From NCBI GenBank assembly GCA_934047225.1, contig OW203992.1:6189501-6253500 (forward strand): a stretch of 64,000 bases of DNA, read 5' to 3'. Origin of the DNA: Ypsolopha sequella. Its lineage: Eukaryota; Arthropoda; Insecta; Lepidoptera; Ypsolophidae. This document shows, one piece after another, positions 10,004 to 20,670 of the stretch. Under the pieces are notes generated by a model. That model had not been told where the DNA came from, searched no databases, and saw nothing but the letters and a program-made list of their open reading frames with translations. Every line of letters starts with the position of its first letter. The first letter of the stretch is position 1. Both the position numbers and the translations under genes were made by a program.

Positions 10004-12014
10004 TTATTTAATAATGATATCTTCCACTTCGTCAAAATCATCATTTTCGTCTTGCATGTCCTGCACTGAAGGACCATTCATGCAAGTACCACAAACAACA
10101 GAACAGGAAATGCCTGCTTTTCTGCAGCCACAACGACCAAGCCTTGTCTTGTTGCTTTCATTTCCAAGGAAATGCTCTTGCTAAACGGTGCTAGACATGG
10201 TTTCACTGAATTGAATATCAATTGAGGTTTTTTTGAGGCCCCTTCGCTTCTCCTCTGCTCGTTTTGTGCTGTTGGCGTTACCATAGCCAGAGAATATAAA
10301 GTATTACTACGTAAAGAAGTGACACTCACTTCCCCGCGCGAGTTTATCGTCTCCCGCAAGTTAGTGGCAAATCTGATGACAAGCAGGGCTCGAGTACCGC
10401 TCGTTCGCTGCGCGCGTATTTTGTTTTGTTTTATTACGATACTGATTTTTAATCCATATGGTTAATTATTGTGGTATTTATGGATGCCTAGAAAACGGAG
10501 CAACCAATAAAGAACGGAGATTTTTCAAATTTCGTTCCTTCCGATGAACCAAGGCATTTTCTTTTATTACGTAAAAAACACCTCTGACTCCTCTGAAAGA
10601 ATTCGTGTCGTGACGTGACGATGTTTAAATTTTACTCATACAAATTCGCGCGTGCCACCGTTACAAAATTGTGCCAGCGCGCTATCGAACGATCGCCGCC
10701 GTTGCGGCATCATAATGGGAAGGCGGGCTGCGGGGCCATTGACCCCTGCGTTTGGTCAATCTTGAGATCCAGGTTCAATCCGCGGTTGGGCATGCACCAA
10801 TGAGTTTTTCGGAATTTAGATAATGTGCATCGTATTTGCTTATAGGTAAGTACTTCCCACTTTCTGAACGGTTAAGGAAAACATCGGTAGGAAACCTCTA
10901 TGTCCTAAAAATCGTGTATTTTTGCGCGAAGTACGGCGATAGGGCTCGCTCACCTCCTATCACAATGGGACGTAATATTTGTAGGTGACACGCGGGTGTA
11001 CCGAGTGTGTACTGTGACTAGCATTTCAAAGTTCACACTCGAAACACCTCTGACACCCTCTCGGGCATTCAGGTCGTGACAATATATGTATTTTTAATAC
11101 AAATTAATCCATGAGGAACCAGAACTAGGGATTAACCACGCTAAAATATAGGAAGACTAGCTCACGCACACACACAAACGTTTGCGGACAAGCCACTGCG
11201 CGCGTTAGAGTGTAGGTAAATAACTTGAGCGATCACTATGGAGTGTCGGGGGTGTGCCATAGCCATCATTAATATGACTTTACAGTTTCTGCCGTAATGT
11301 TTTATTACGTAGCTCAGGTACTGATCACAGATGTCTAAAAATGTTGAGCCAAGAAGCCATTTCACGCGATGGAGCGGAAGCCACTATCAATTACATTGGT
11401 GCTTGTTCTAATGTCAAGCATGGTTGGGTCATCCATCATAATGGAAATGCATAATAAAGGGAAGACTTCTTCCCTTTTCTGAGACCCCCGTCGGTAAAGA
11501 TCGAGAGTGGAAACGGAGACAATTCATATGTCAAGAGGTCTGCTACATTTTCATCATCCTTCTTGTATATGAGCGTTCGTTGGGAAATTGTCAAAGGGTC
11601 GACTGTCACCATTTCACCATGAAATTTTACAGAATTGTTTATGCTGGACAGAGACAACGCCACATTCTTTTTTGATTGTTTTATATCACCAAAAGTACAG
11701 CCTACCATGCTGTCCATGGTGTTCTTTCCTATTTCCAAGGCTCTGTGACAATTTAATGTAGAGTTTCAGGCTAAGTGGCCATCCCAATAACTGCGGCGCT
11801 CACAATCTATGAACTTTTTCATCAAGGTGACCATGTTGAGGTACTGGATCCACAACGCAGCAGTAGGTCCATTATTCTCGATACGCCTTTCCTCATTATT
11901 GAATTTATTCAAAATGGATGACAAAGAAGAACCTTTTGTGATGTCTTCCACCTTTTGTGATGTTAGGTCTTCCATTTTGTCTAAAAGACTGGTGATTCCT
12001 TTTTTTTTACACAA
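10004..12014 (-). pseudogene. Decayed element-borne gene of an uncharacterised repeat-associated family
   Basis: Collinear - strand fragments at 12014-11766, 11738-11436 and 11365-11162, then a C-terminal piece ending at 10004. Recognisable pieces include NNGPTAALWIQYLNMVTLMK, ELSPFPLSIFTDGGLRKGKK and DQYLSYVIKHYGRN. The C-terminus, read by eye from about 10126 down to 10004, is Cys-rich (CRKAGISCSVVCGTCM) followed by an acidic tail. These resemble a widespread, functionally uncharacterised family of repeat-associated arthropod proteins that I know only as predicted proteins. Frameshifts and stops make it a pseudogene. Confidence 0.5.
10458..10547 (+). pseudogene. THAP-like zinc-finger N-terminal fragment
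   Basis: A 29-codon frame beginning MVNYCGIYGCLEN and ending in TGA. The C-x4-C spacing after an initiating MVNYC and the FFKFRSF block resemble the start of a THAP domain (C2CH). Only the first part is present; the rest of the domain is not in frame. It may be debris from a THAP-encoding transposon (P or Kolobok type). Short length keeps confidence low. Confidence 0.35.
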
Positions 12015-12438
12015 TCTGTGAATCTTTATCTAAGGGGATATGGGGAGAACAGAATGGGAAAATGGGGAGATGCCGAGCTCGGGATTTACTTTTCTGTTAA
12101 TTATAGCTCAACAGAATAATTGACATTAATTTTCTAAGGGTATAATATCTTGTTTTCAGTTTGTATCATATTTATATCCATTGTATTTCCTTTTGTATTT
12201 GTCATAAAAATACAATAAATATATCGTTTTATAAGAAATTTAATAAGCTTCATTACGGTTTTAGATTTTTTTCCCTAAGACGCTTAGTTTTTGAAATATT
12301 TAAGAAAAACTAAAATTTGTGACATGTCCCCCCCCCCCAACTCGCCTAAAGCAAGCAGCCCCTGGCTGGGGACTTTTAGTATGTTATACCTGGGTGTTAA
12401 CTCTATTTAAAAAAAATATTAATCCAGACTACACAATT

Positions 12439-12720
12439 TTTTGCTTTTATTTGCCAATTTTGGGTCTTCGTTAACTGAACTATATGGTGGAACTATTAAA
12501 ACTAAGTGCCCACTTTTCTCTTTTTGATGTTTTATGGCTGTAGTTTTTAGGGTTCCGTACCCAAAGGGCAAATCGGAGCCGTATTTAAAAGTTTTAAACA
12601 TCATTGTGTTAGATTTTTGTATTGCTCGTGTGTGTGTATAAGTTTTAACCTTGTCTCTTTTGAATTTAAAAAGTTTAAACTATTTATCAGTTTTAAGCAT
12701 TTGAAAGGATATTAAAGGTA
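12439..12720. other. Spacer with inverted 3' end of a dispersed repeat
   Basis: At about 12548-12585 the + strand reads TTAGGGTTCCGTACCCAAAG, the reverse complement of the 3' end of the CCGGCCAAGTG family (compare 39251-39560). The remainder, up to the DIRS element at 12721, is AT-rich and unassigned. Confidence 0.5.
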
Positions 12721-12734
12721 TTAAACCCCTGTTC

Positions 12735-12889
12735 TGATTCGAAGCCTAAACATAATGAGATGGCGACCCTCCTTTTCCCCTCTCTTTCCTTTACGTTTGC
12801 GTGTAGCTACTGCTGTCTCTTTCTATCATCTTACGTCACAACAGCCGCCGGGCAGGTGCTGCGTGCACACTGAATTCAAAATCATTGGC
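12735..12889 (+). repeat. DIRS left inverted terminal repeat
   Basis: Runs from TGATTCGAAGCCTAAAC to CAAAATCATTGG and is matched in inverted orientation by 23997-24151. The 14 bp outside it (12721-12734, TTAAACCCCTGTTC) are unique to the left tip and are copied only in the internal complementary region. Confidence 0.92.
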
Positions 12890-13683
12890 GTCCTTTTCCC
12901 CAACGAGCACGGTTGTCTCCGCAGAGCGTTCCGGAGGAAGATCCAACTGTGCCACGTGGATTTTTGTGAGAAACTTTTTAATACTCTTTCCAGTTTTATA
13001 GCAATTTCATAAAATTAATTCAAATTTTCCTTAAAATCAACGGTATTACCGTTCGAGCGATTAGAAAGAACCTAATAAATTTAGCGTTTTAGTGTACGAA
13101 AGAAATTTATCAGGTTTCTTTTCAGTTGTATGACAATCCAAACATTCGTGAAAAGTTTTGCTATGAACGTTGCTTTAATTTTATTTTGTTTTGTAGTTAC
13201 CCGCATTGGATAATTTTTTCCAAAAATTGGTTTTCATTGAAATAAATTCTAAGATTTTTACGTAAATAAAGTTATTAGCAATGAATGTGAACGGAGAAAG
13301 TGCAGAAGTACAGAACGTAGGTCGTGCTAATGTCCCCGAGATACCTATTGCTCCCGAGGCGCGCAGCCGAGATAATTCTGATGCTGGCAACTCGTCGTCC
13401 TCGTCAAGCTCCTCATCATCCGATTCCTCTCGTTCGGGCCGAAAAAGAAAAAAGCGTCGCCGCCGTCGCGAGAACGCAAAACGTGCTAAGCGCGATGATC
13501 TGCTGGAGAGGTTGGCAAAAGAGGTTAGTGAGTTACGTAACCAAATAAATTACGGTCAAAATCAGTGCGAATACGATCAGCCATTAGATCTAAACGTTAG
13601 CCGTGACTTATATGAGGACGAGAGCAATGATGAAAATCAATCCCAAACCACAAACGATTTTAGTATCAATGTCGGGACATCGC

Positions 13684-13949
13684 TGAAGGGACTTAAAAGG
13701 GGAGATGAAGTATAGTAACAACGTATACACATTGTTTTATAGCATTACTGCGACATGCCGCTACTGACTGCAACATTGTGACGCATACTGCTTATTTAGC
13801 AATAAGTAGTTATATTAAAGAATATTGTACAGTTTTCGGGTGCACTCTATTTTGGCAGTTGACCATTAAACATGTCAACTTAACGTCTGTGTTTCAATCA
13901 CCACTCCAGACTTCTACACTACAGACCCTTAACGAATCCTGTTATTTGA
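13684..13949 (+). repeat. Ty3/gypsy 5' LTR
   Basis: 266 bp, starting TGAAGGGACTT and ending CTGTTATTTGA. It matches the 3' LTR base for base in my reading. An AAAAGGGGAGATGAAG stretch near its start looks like a former polypurine tract included in the LTR. A terminal CA is missing in both LTRs. Confidence 0.9.
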
Positions 13950-13965
13950 TGGCGACCCATACCAG
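13950..13965 (+). other. Primer-binding site
   Basis: TGGCGACCCATACCAG directly follows the 5' LTR. The leading TGG pairs with the CCA of a tRNA 3' end, and TGGCGACC matches the start of the tRNA-Arg site used by mdg1/412-like elements. The tRNA identity is an inference. Confidence 0.7.
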
Positions 13966-14480
13966 TTACCTGTGAAGATTTTCTGATTAATAATTGAAGA
14001 AGCGAAGGCAAAAAGAAGATGACTTATCAACACCAAGGAACGAAAATACTACAATACCAGAAGATCAGGAGACCAGAAAAACAGCATCAATTGTAAGAAG
14101 AAAAAATCAAGCAAGAAACTTGGATCTTAGCTGTAGCAGACAATATTATAGAAGAATCGTGCATAAGAAAAGGTTGGTGCCGGGTGCCGGGAGATATGCT
14201 CAAGCCTAATAGGAGATCGAAGGACATGCAGGGCGCCGGCAGATACATAGTACGGGTCAAATAAGGAGCAGCTGGAAGCCTGTTCGAGTCCGATGACCGA
14301 TGACCACCACAGCACGTTTCAACCGACGTCAGCGTGACCTACATAATGCTAAGCGGTAACATACCTAACTGCGCACAATTCTGTAAGTTTTTGAACAAAA
14401 GTTTTTGCATTCAACTTAAATGATTTAATTCAGTAGTTTTGTTTGTCATACCGTAATTTTAATTGTCGATTGAGTGTAAT

Positions 14481-15691
14481 ATGTCCGAGCAGTTAAAGGA
14501 ATTACATATTAAAATAAATTTAATTAAGGAATACTTGGTAAAAATCGGTCCAGAACGTCGTAAGAAAGATATAGCTTATAAGAAGTTACAGGAAGCTGAA
14601 AATGAATATAAAAACTCGATGGTATTTTGACTCAGTTGAACCAAGAAATTATAGATGAGCAGCTAAGCACTGAATCCACAGATTTATTTCAGAAATTGAT
14701 AAATGAAATAACTATTGCTTATAATAAGATTGTTAGTTTACTATCAAAGATAGATAATAGTTGCCAAACTGGGGAAGGTAATTTTGTAGAAATTGAGCCT
14801 AAGTTATCGCAAAAGTTATCAAAAATGGCTGACTCTTTTGATATTAAAACGGCTATTTCCCTGTTGCCTGTTATGAATGGCCAGGAACAAGTGACCAACC
14901 AGCTCGTCGATGGGATATTGTTGTATAGCTCTCTTATTAGTGAATCTAGTAAAAACCAGCTTATTGAGTTTGTGTTAAAAACGCGACTTTCAGCTAGTGC
15001 AAAGTTGCGACTGAAAAGTACTTACAGCAGTATCCAATATCTAGTTAATGATATTCGCAAGTTTTTACTTCCGAAAAAATCGACTGTTGCTTTACAAACG
15101 CAGTTATTTCAAATTACACAAGGTCGTAGGTCTATTGAGAAGTTCGGTACAGAGCTGGAAGAGTTATTTGTCAATCTGACGATTGCTCAAGCAGACGATG
15201 AACCGTCTAAGTTTGAGGTCTTGCGCCCTCTTAATGAAAAAACTGCTATCAAGCGGTTTGCGGATGGTTTGTCCGACCAGCGGCTTAGTACTGTTATCGC
15301 GTCGCGACAGTTTAATTCGCTACCCGAAGCTATTAGGGCAGCAGTAGACGAACAATCTATGTCCACCCAGCCTCAGAACCAAACAATGCATTTTGGGTCC
15401 ACCAAATTGTATCAGCATAAACGCTATCATAATCGCGGTTTCCGTGGCCGAGGAAATTATTCGAATAAAAATTTTGTTCATAATAATAGCTCCAATCACA
15501 ACAATAATCGAGGTCAACAAACTTCCTTTATAAGTGCAGGTTATCGAGGTAGACACAAGAATGGTCAGCGTCAGCAAACACGCGGCGGCGGCCACTCACG
15601 TTTCCAGCGCATTCAGCATAACGCGTTAGAGTACGACGGCCAAGAAAGGCTTCAAAATAATAACGAACGTATAGAGTTTTTTCGTACCTAA
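14481..15691 (+). CDS. Ty3/gypsy gag (with a frame break near 14627)
   Basis: An ATG at 14481 opens 49 codons (MSEQLKELHIK…) that end in TGA at 14628-14630. The main gag frame is open from 14612 to 15691, one base back relative to the first. Its first ATG is at 14825. The main frame has a capsid-like helical body and an Arg/Gly/Asn-rich C-terminus (GRGNYSNKNF, GRHKNGQRQQ) in place of a CCHC knuckle, as in mdg1/412 gags. It forms the virus-like particle and binds RNA. Either the break is a one-base mutation or the N-terminal piece is not used. The end overlaps the pol frame by 17 nt. Confidence 0.75.
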
Positions 15692-18600
15692 ACCGAGCAA
15701 TCATTTTATTTTTAGTTTTAACAACTTTTGTGTTATTACTTGCCAGTTAAGGGATGGTGACGAGTTAAATTTATTAATTGACACTGGAGCCAGTCTATGT
15801 ATTTTGAAATATGAATGGTTATTAAAAAATAGGGATTTATTGAATTTAATACAACAGGATAAGTTAGTAATTAAAGGAATAAGTGGTAATTTAGAGTCTA
15901 TTGGCTATATTAATTTAGATATTATTATTAAGAATGTGGTTTTTAAACAAAAGTTCTACGTTTTCAAGAACTTATCTTGCACCGCAGAGGGGATACTCGG
16001 GCAAAATTTTTTCACGCGATATTCCGCGATATTAAATTATAAAGATGGTACTTTGAGTTTAGAAAACCAAGACCAGTCTATTGTTGTACAAGTAAGTGGA
16101 AACTTGTTTACAATTCCGCCACGATGCGAAATGATCAAACACATCCCGACGACACTATGTAGTGATTGCGTAATTTTAGCTAGGGAAATACATAAGGGAG
16201 TGTATACAGCGGGTGTCATTTCGAAACCAAAAAATGGACTTATTCCAGTTAGAATTTTAAATACCACAGATAGTTCAATTAAGGTAGATATTTCGGATTT
16301 AGAAGTCATTAGTCTGAATCATTTTGATGTTTGCAAGTTTGACAAAGATAGTATTAGTTCCAATAGAGTTCGAACTTTGCTTAATTTACTTGATTTGCAT
16401 TCTTATTTAAATAAAGAAGAGCAAAAAAGCATTGAAAACGTGTGTGCCAAATACGCCGACGTTTTTCATTTACCAGGAGATACGCTCTCCACAACTAATT
16501 TAATTAAACATTCTATTAAATTGAAAGATAATACGTCCTCAGTGTACGTGAAGCCTTATAGATTGCCAAATGCAATGAAAGGAGAAGTTCAAAGGCAGAT
16601 TGATGAAATGCTTAGGAATGACATTATTGAGGAGACCACTTCTGAATGGTCAAGCCCTGTACTTTTAGTTCCTAAAAAGACTGATAAGTCAGGAGATAAA
16701 AAATGGAGACTTGTCGTTGATTATCGTCAACTCAACAACAGAATACAAGACGATAAATTCCCTTTACCCAATATTACAGAGATTTTAGACTCATTATCGA
16801 ACAGTATCTACTTCTCGAAGCTAGATCTCAGTCAAAGTTACTATCAATTATCTCTTGAAGAGCAATCTAGGAAGTATACAGCATTTACGACGGATAAACA
16901 ATACCAAATGAAGCGATGTCCGATGGGTTTAAAGACATCTCCGAGTGCATTTTCTCGTCTGATGACGATTGCGATGTCTGGTTTAAACTATAAAGCTTGT
17001 TTTATTTACCTAGACGATTGTATAATAGTCGGAAATTGCCTACAAACGCACAATAAAAACCTAATGACTATTTTAGAGCGCTTACGTGAAGTTAACTTGA
17101 AATTAAATCCTCTAAAATGTGAGTTTTTGCGTAAGGAAATCGTTTATTTAGGTCATAAGATAACTTCAGAAGGGATTTTCCCCGACCCAACTAAAGTAGA
17201 ATCCTTACAAAACTACCCTACTCCACAGAACACTGACGATGTCAAAAGATTTGTAGCATTTGCAAATTATTATAGGCGTTTTATACCAAAGTTCGCAGAG
17301 ATAGCCCATTGTCTGAATGCATTATGTAAGAAAGATGTAGCGTTTGCATGGACGGATCAATGTGAGAGCGCTTTCCAAAAGCTTAAACAGACACTCATTA
17401 GCCCGAAAGTACTAGATTATCCAGATTTTTCTGATAGAAATACGTTTACTCTACAGACGGACGCCTCAAAACTTGGGTTAGGCGCAGTACTTTCAAATAG
17501 CAATGGCAAGGTAGTAGCGTATGCGAGCCGTAGACTTAAGCCCGCCGAAACACGTTATCCAGTAATTGAGCTTGAATTACTTGCTATTGTTTGGTCTGTA
17601 AGACATTTTAGGCCTTATTTATATGGCAAAAAATTCAATATTAAAACGGATCATAAGCCGTTGATTTACTTATTTAACATGACTGATCCTTCAAGTCGAC
17701 TTACTAAATTCAGACTCTATCTAGAGGAGTATGATTTTGAAATAAGTTATGTTCCGGGACGGCAAAACGCAGCTGCAGATGCATTGAGCCGTATTACTTT
17801 AACTTCCACCGATTTAAAGAACATGCACGAACATGTAGTATCAGTCATCACCAGAGCAAAAGCTCGTAAGTTGCGTAGTGACAGCACTGTCATGACTCCT
17901 GAGATTCCCGCTACTCCAAGGTCTGATCAACCAAAAGTAGTGGAAATCCTCAAGCGTCCAGCAGAGAGCATAGAATTAATTATAGGTAATATGAGTACTC
18001 AAAGACAAATACAGAAACTGAAGCAAATCACTAGTGATAAAGGTAATTGCATTTTTGTGCCTGAAAAATCAGCCATATTTGTAATGTCTCGATCGTTTTC
18101 TACCGTAAGTGTGCTAGCGAGAGAATTACATGATTTTTGCAACAAATTAAAATTAGATGAGCTCGTAATTATTAAATACAAACGATATGAAGAATTAATA
18201 AATATTCTCATAAAGGAAATTAATAAATTTGAATTCAATGGTATCCTTAAGTTACTAATTCTCAAAGACGTCATGAGAGTAACTGATAGAGACACCAAAA
18301 TTGTGATCATGAATGACTTCCATCTGTTACCCACAAGTGGCCACGCGGGGGTAAATAGGATGTTGAATAATATAAAAAAATATTACTTTTGGCCAGGAAT
18401 GACTAACGATATAAGCGAATTTGTCAAAAAGTGCAACAGTTGCCAGATTCAAAAGCATTCCAATAGGCATACAAAGGAGCCGATGGTGATTACATCTACG
18501 GCATCCACAGCTTTCGAAAGAGTTAGTTTAGATTTAATGGGTCATTTAAGTATAGATAATTTAAATCATAAATATATTTTAACTTTACAGTGTGATTTGA

Positions 18601-19325
18601 CGAAGTATGTCGAAGCATATCCACTAGAAAAGAAAGATACGGTTTCGGTAGCTAGGTTATTTGTAAATAATTTTATTTTAAGATACGGTATCCCGAAAGA
18701 AATAGTAACTGACATGGGGACAGAGTTTATGTCGTCAGTTTTTTCAGAAATTTGTAGCTTACTAAATATTACTAAATTACACTCAACCGCGTACCACCAT
18801 GAAACCCTAGGAGCCTTAGAGAACACTCACAAGCATCTAGGAGCTTATCTTAGGATACAGTGCGATAGCAACAATACTGACTGGAGCAGTTGGCTTCCAT
18901 TTTGGTGTTTTTCCTATAACACCGCGGTTCATACTGAGACAAAATACACTCCATTTGAGTTAGTGTTTGGAAAAGTCTGTAACTTACCAAGCAATTTACA
19001 GAACCCAGTCGTAGAACCATTGTATAATCCCGACTCTTATCCTTTGGAACTCAAATACAGGCTTCAAAGAGCACAACTTGAAGCTAGAAATAATTTATTA
19101 ATGAGCAAGGAACTAAGGAAATTACATTTTGATAAAAATGCCAATCCAGTAAAGTATAAGAGTGGAGATTTAGTTGTAATTAGAAACCAAGTTGGTGATA
19201 AGTTAGATAAGATTTATTTAGGTCCATTTAAAGTTATACAAGATCTGGAACCGAATGTTAAAATTTTAAGGAATGGTAAAGAATATGTAACCCATAAAAA
19301 TAATACAAAATTATTTGTTAAATGA
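15675..19325 (+). CDS. Ty3/gypsy pol: protease, reverse transcriptase, RNase H, integrase
   Basis: The frame is open from just after a stop at 15672; its first in-frame ATG is downstream, so it is probably expressed by frameshift from gag. Domains in order: aspartic protease with DTGAS at 15780-15794; RT with YLDD at 17007-17018; RNase H with TDAS (D at 17460) and TDHKP; integrase with a zinc-binding HHCC region (HAGVNRM…CNSCQIQKH) and catalytic D at 18531, D at 18711 and E at 18819. All catalytic residues seen are present and there is no internal stop. About 1216 codons. The order PR-RT-RH-IN is that of Ty3/gypsy rather than copia. Confidence 0.92.
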   Translation, partial: SFFVPKPSNHFIFSFNNFCVITCQLRDGDELNLLIDTGASLCILKYEWLLKNRDLLNLIQQDKLVIKGISGNLESIGYINLDIIIKNVVFKQKFYVFKNLSCTAEGILGQNFFTRYSAILNYKDGTLSLENQDQSIVVQVSGNLFTIPPRCEMIKHIPTTLCSDCVILAREIHKGVYTAGVISKPKNGLIPVRILNTTDSSIKVDISDLEVISLNHFDVCKFDKDSISSNRVRTLLNLLDLHSYLNKEEQKSIENVCAKYADVFHLPGDTLSTTNLIKHSIKLKDNTSSVYVKPYRLPNAMKGEVQRQIDEMLRNDIIEETTSEWSSPVLLVPKKTDKSGDKKWRLVVDYRQLNNRIQDDKFPLPNITEILDSLSNSIYFSKLDLSQSYYQLSLEEQSRKYTAFTTDKQYQMKRCPMGLKTSPSAFSRLMTIAMSGLNYKACFIYLDDCIIVGNCLQTHNKNLMTILERLREVNLKLNPLKCEFLRKEIVYLGHKITSEGIFPDPTKVESLQNYPTPQNTDDVKRFVAFANYYRRFIPKFAEIAHCLNALCKKDVAFAWTDQCESAFQKLKQTLISPKVLDYPDFSDRNTFTLQTDASKLGLGAVLSNSNGKVVAYASRRLKPAETRYPVIELELLAIVWSVRHFRPYLYGKKFNIKTDHKPLIYLFNMTDPSSRLTKFRLYLEEYDFEISYVPGRQNAAADALSRITLTSTDLKNMHEHVVSVITRAKARKLRSDSTVMTPEIPATPRSDQPKVVEILKRPAESIELIIGNMSTQRQIQKLKQITSDKGNCIFVPEKSAIFVMSRSFSTVSVLARELHDFCNKLKLDELVIIKYKRYEELINILIKEINKFEFNGILKLLILKDVMRVTDRDTKIVIMNDFHLLPTSGHAGVNRMLNNIKKYYFWPGMTNDISEFVKKCNSCQIQKHSNRHTKEPMVITSTASTAFERVSLDLMGHLSIDNLNHKYILTLQCDLTKYVEAYPLEKKDTVSVARLFVNNFILRYGIPKEIVTDMGTEFMSSVFSEICSLLNITKLHSTAYHHETLGALENTHKHLGAYLRIQCDSNNTDWSSWLPFWCFSYNTAVHTETKYTPFELVFGKVCNLPSNLQNPVVEPLYNPDSYPLELKYRLQRAQLEARNNLLMSKELRKLHFDKNANPVKYKSGDLVVIRNQVGDKLDKIYLGPFKVIQDLEPNVKILRNGKEYVTHKNNTKLFVK

Positions 19326-19426
19326 AATATTTAAGTTTTAGCAATTATTTTATAAGAAAATTATATTTAGATAAAAATGTGAACCAAGTAGTATGCCTCA
19401 CATTTTTTTTTGCAGTACCCCGGGAA

Positions 19427-19692
19427 TGAAGGGACTTAAAAGGGGAGATGAAGTATAGTAACAACGTATACACATTGTTTTATAGCATTACTGCGACATG
19501 CCGCTACTGACTGCAACATTGTGACGCATACTGCTTATTTAGCAATAAGTAGTTATATTAAAGAATATTGTACAGTTTTCGGGTGCACTCTATTTTGGCA
19601 GTTGACCATTAAACATGTCAACTTAACGTCTGTGTTTCAATCACCACTCCAGACTTCTACACTACAGACCCTTAACGAATCCTGTTATTTGA
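19427..19692 (+). repeat. Ty3/gypsy 3' LTR
   Basis: Same 266 bp as the 5' LTR. The sequence immediately upstream (ACCCCGGGAA) is only a weak purine run, whereas a better polypurine tract lies inside the LTR. Confidence 0.9.
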
Positions 19693-20670
19693 TCGCTAAA
19701 ACCACCTACTGTTCCTAAAACGCCACCCGAATATTTGACCAAGTTAAACGAACTACAAAGGTTCAATACACTTGATTGGTCTGAAGTAAGGTACGCTGAG
19801 GTCCAAAAAACTTACGGTACTACTCCTGGTTATGTGGAGCTGGATATTAATGATGAGATAGAGGCTTTCGAGAGTTCCCGCCATTTGGCATACGCGGAAA
19901 GGTCGTATGCCGCATTAACAATGGCAATGCTAAAACAGCAAAATGCTTTTCAAGAAAGCGTGCGCAACTTTTTAACCTGGGCGCGCAACCTAGAAAGTCT
20001 GTCATACGACAATATCAAGGATCAGCTAAGTGAGTCTTTCACTAACGGTGAATATACCAAAATATCGAACGATGTTTTGCAGATGGTTTGTGGGCATAGA
20101 GCTGATGCTGTCGAACAAAGAAGGGATGCTGTCCTAGCTTTGGTAAAGGATCCGTTAGTGCGAACAGCATTACGAAAAATTCCTCCGTCGTGTAAGCATT
20201 TGTTCGATTCAGAACCGTTTACCGTGGCTTTAGAAAAAGCAGGTGGCGTACGAAAAGCATTCTGGAAAAAGCAAACTAGCAAACCAACTGCGCAAGTTGG
20301 TAATTCTGCTAGTGATGGTCAACGTTACCCCGCGCAGGGGAGCCAAGCCTACAGGCCTGCGCAAGGTTTTCATAAAACTAAATTTCCCGCGCAGGGTGCT
20401 TCAGGTTACAATGCTGCGAATAGACGTGGCACTGCTCAAAGCTCTGCGCAAGAGCATACTGAGCAAAATTCAGGTTATAGACATTATAATCAAGACACAA
20501 GGTCATTTCATGCGCGAGAAAGGAGGGGGGGCCAAAGGAATAACCAAGCCCGAGGGCAGGCTCCTAGAAAGCGGCGTTGGTCACCTTCCTTTCGAAACGA
20601 CAAAAACAAGCGCACCAAATATTGACGCCAGGCCTTTCAGGGCGGGCCAATTGAAATTTTATGTAAAAAA

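Larger units (their letters stand above)
9486..12438 (-). mobile_element. 2.95-kb element with long inverted ends and a decayed gene
   Basis: The sequence 9486-9591 (ATTGTGTAGTCTGG, ACCCAGGTATAACAT, CCCCAGC, then a G-run) recurs inverted at 12323-12438. The complementarity continues weakly outside both limits, so the exact borders are uncertain. Inside are - strand remnants of one gene (10004-12014) and a short THAP-like fragment on the + strand (10458-10547). I cannot place it in a superfamily from the ends alone. Confidence 0.6.
13684..19692 (+). mobile_element. Complete Ty3/gypsy LTR retrotransposon nested in the DIRS gag
   Basis: Two 266-bp LTRs (13684-13949, 19427-19692) bound a 5.5-kb interior with a primer-binding site, gag and pol. 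TCGC lies just outside both ends (13680-13683, 19693-19696) as a 4-bp target duplication. By eye the two LTRs are identical, so the insertion is very recent. There is no envelope gene. The long leader, tRNA-Arg-like primer site, gag without a zinc knuckle and integrase details are like the mdg1/412 group. Retrotransposon of the host genome; coding details are given under gag and pol. Confidence 0.93.
13281..20625 (+). pseudogene. DIRS gag, split by the Ty3/gypsy insertion
   Basis: The first part, 13281-13683, has an ATG, a 10-serine run, a strongly basic block (RKRKKRRRRR, possible nuclear localisation) and a leucine-rich coiled-coil-like stretch. The second part, 19697-20625, continues in the frame that would follow if the insertion and one 4-bp duplication were absent, giving about 443 codons. 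It ends in a Gln/Gly/Arg-rich basic tail. The central part (DWSEVRYAEVQKTYGTTPGY) resembles the conserved region of animal DIRS gag proteins. As it stands the frame runs into the LTR and stops at 13715, so the copy is disrupted. Confidence 0.85.
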
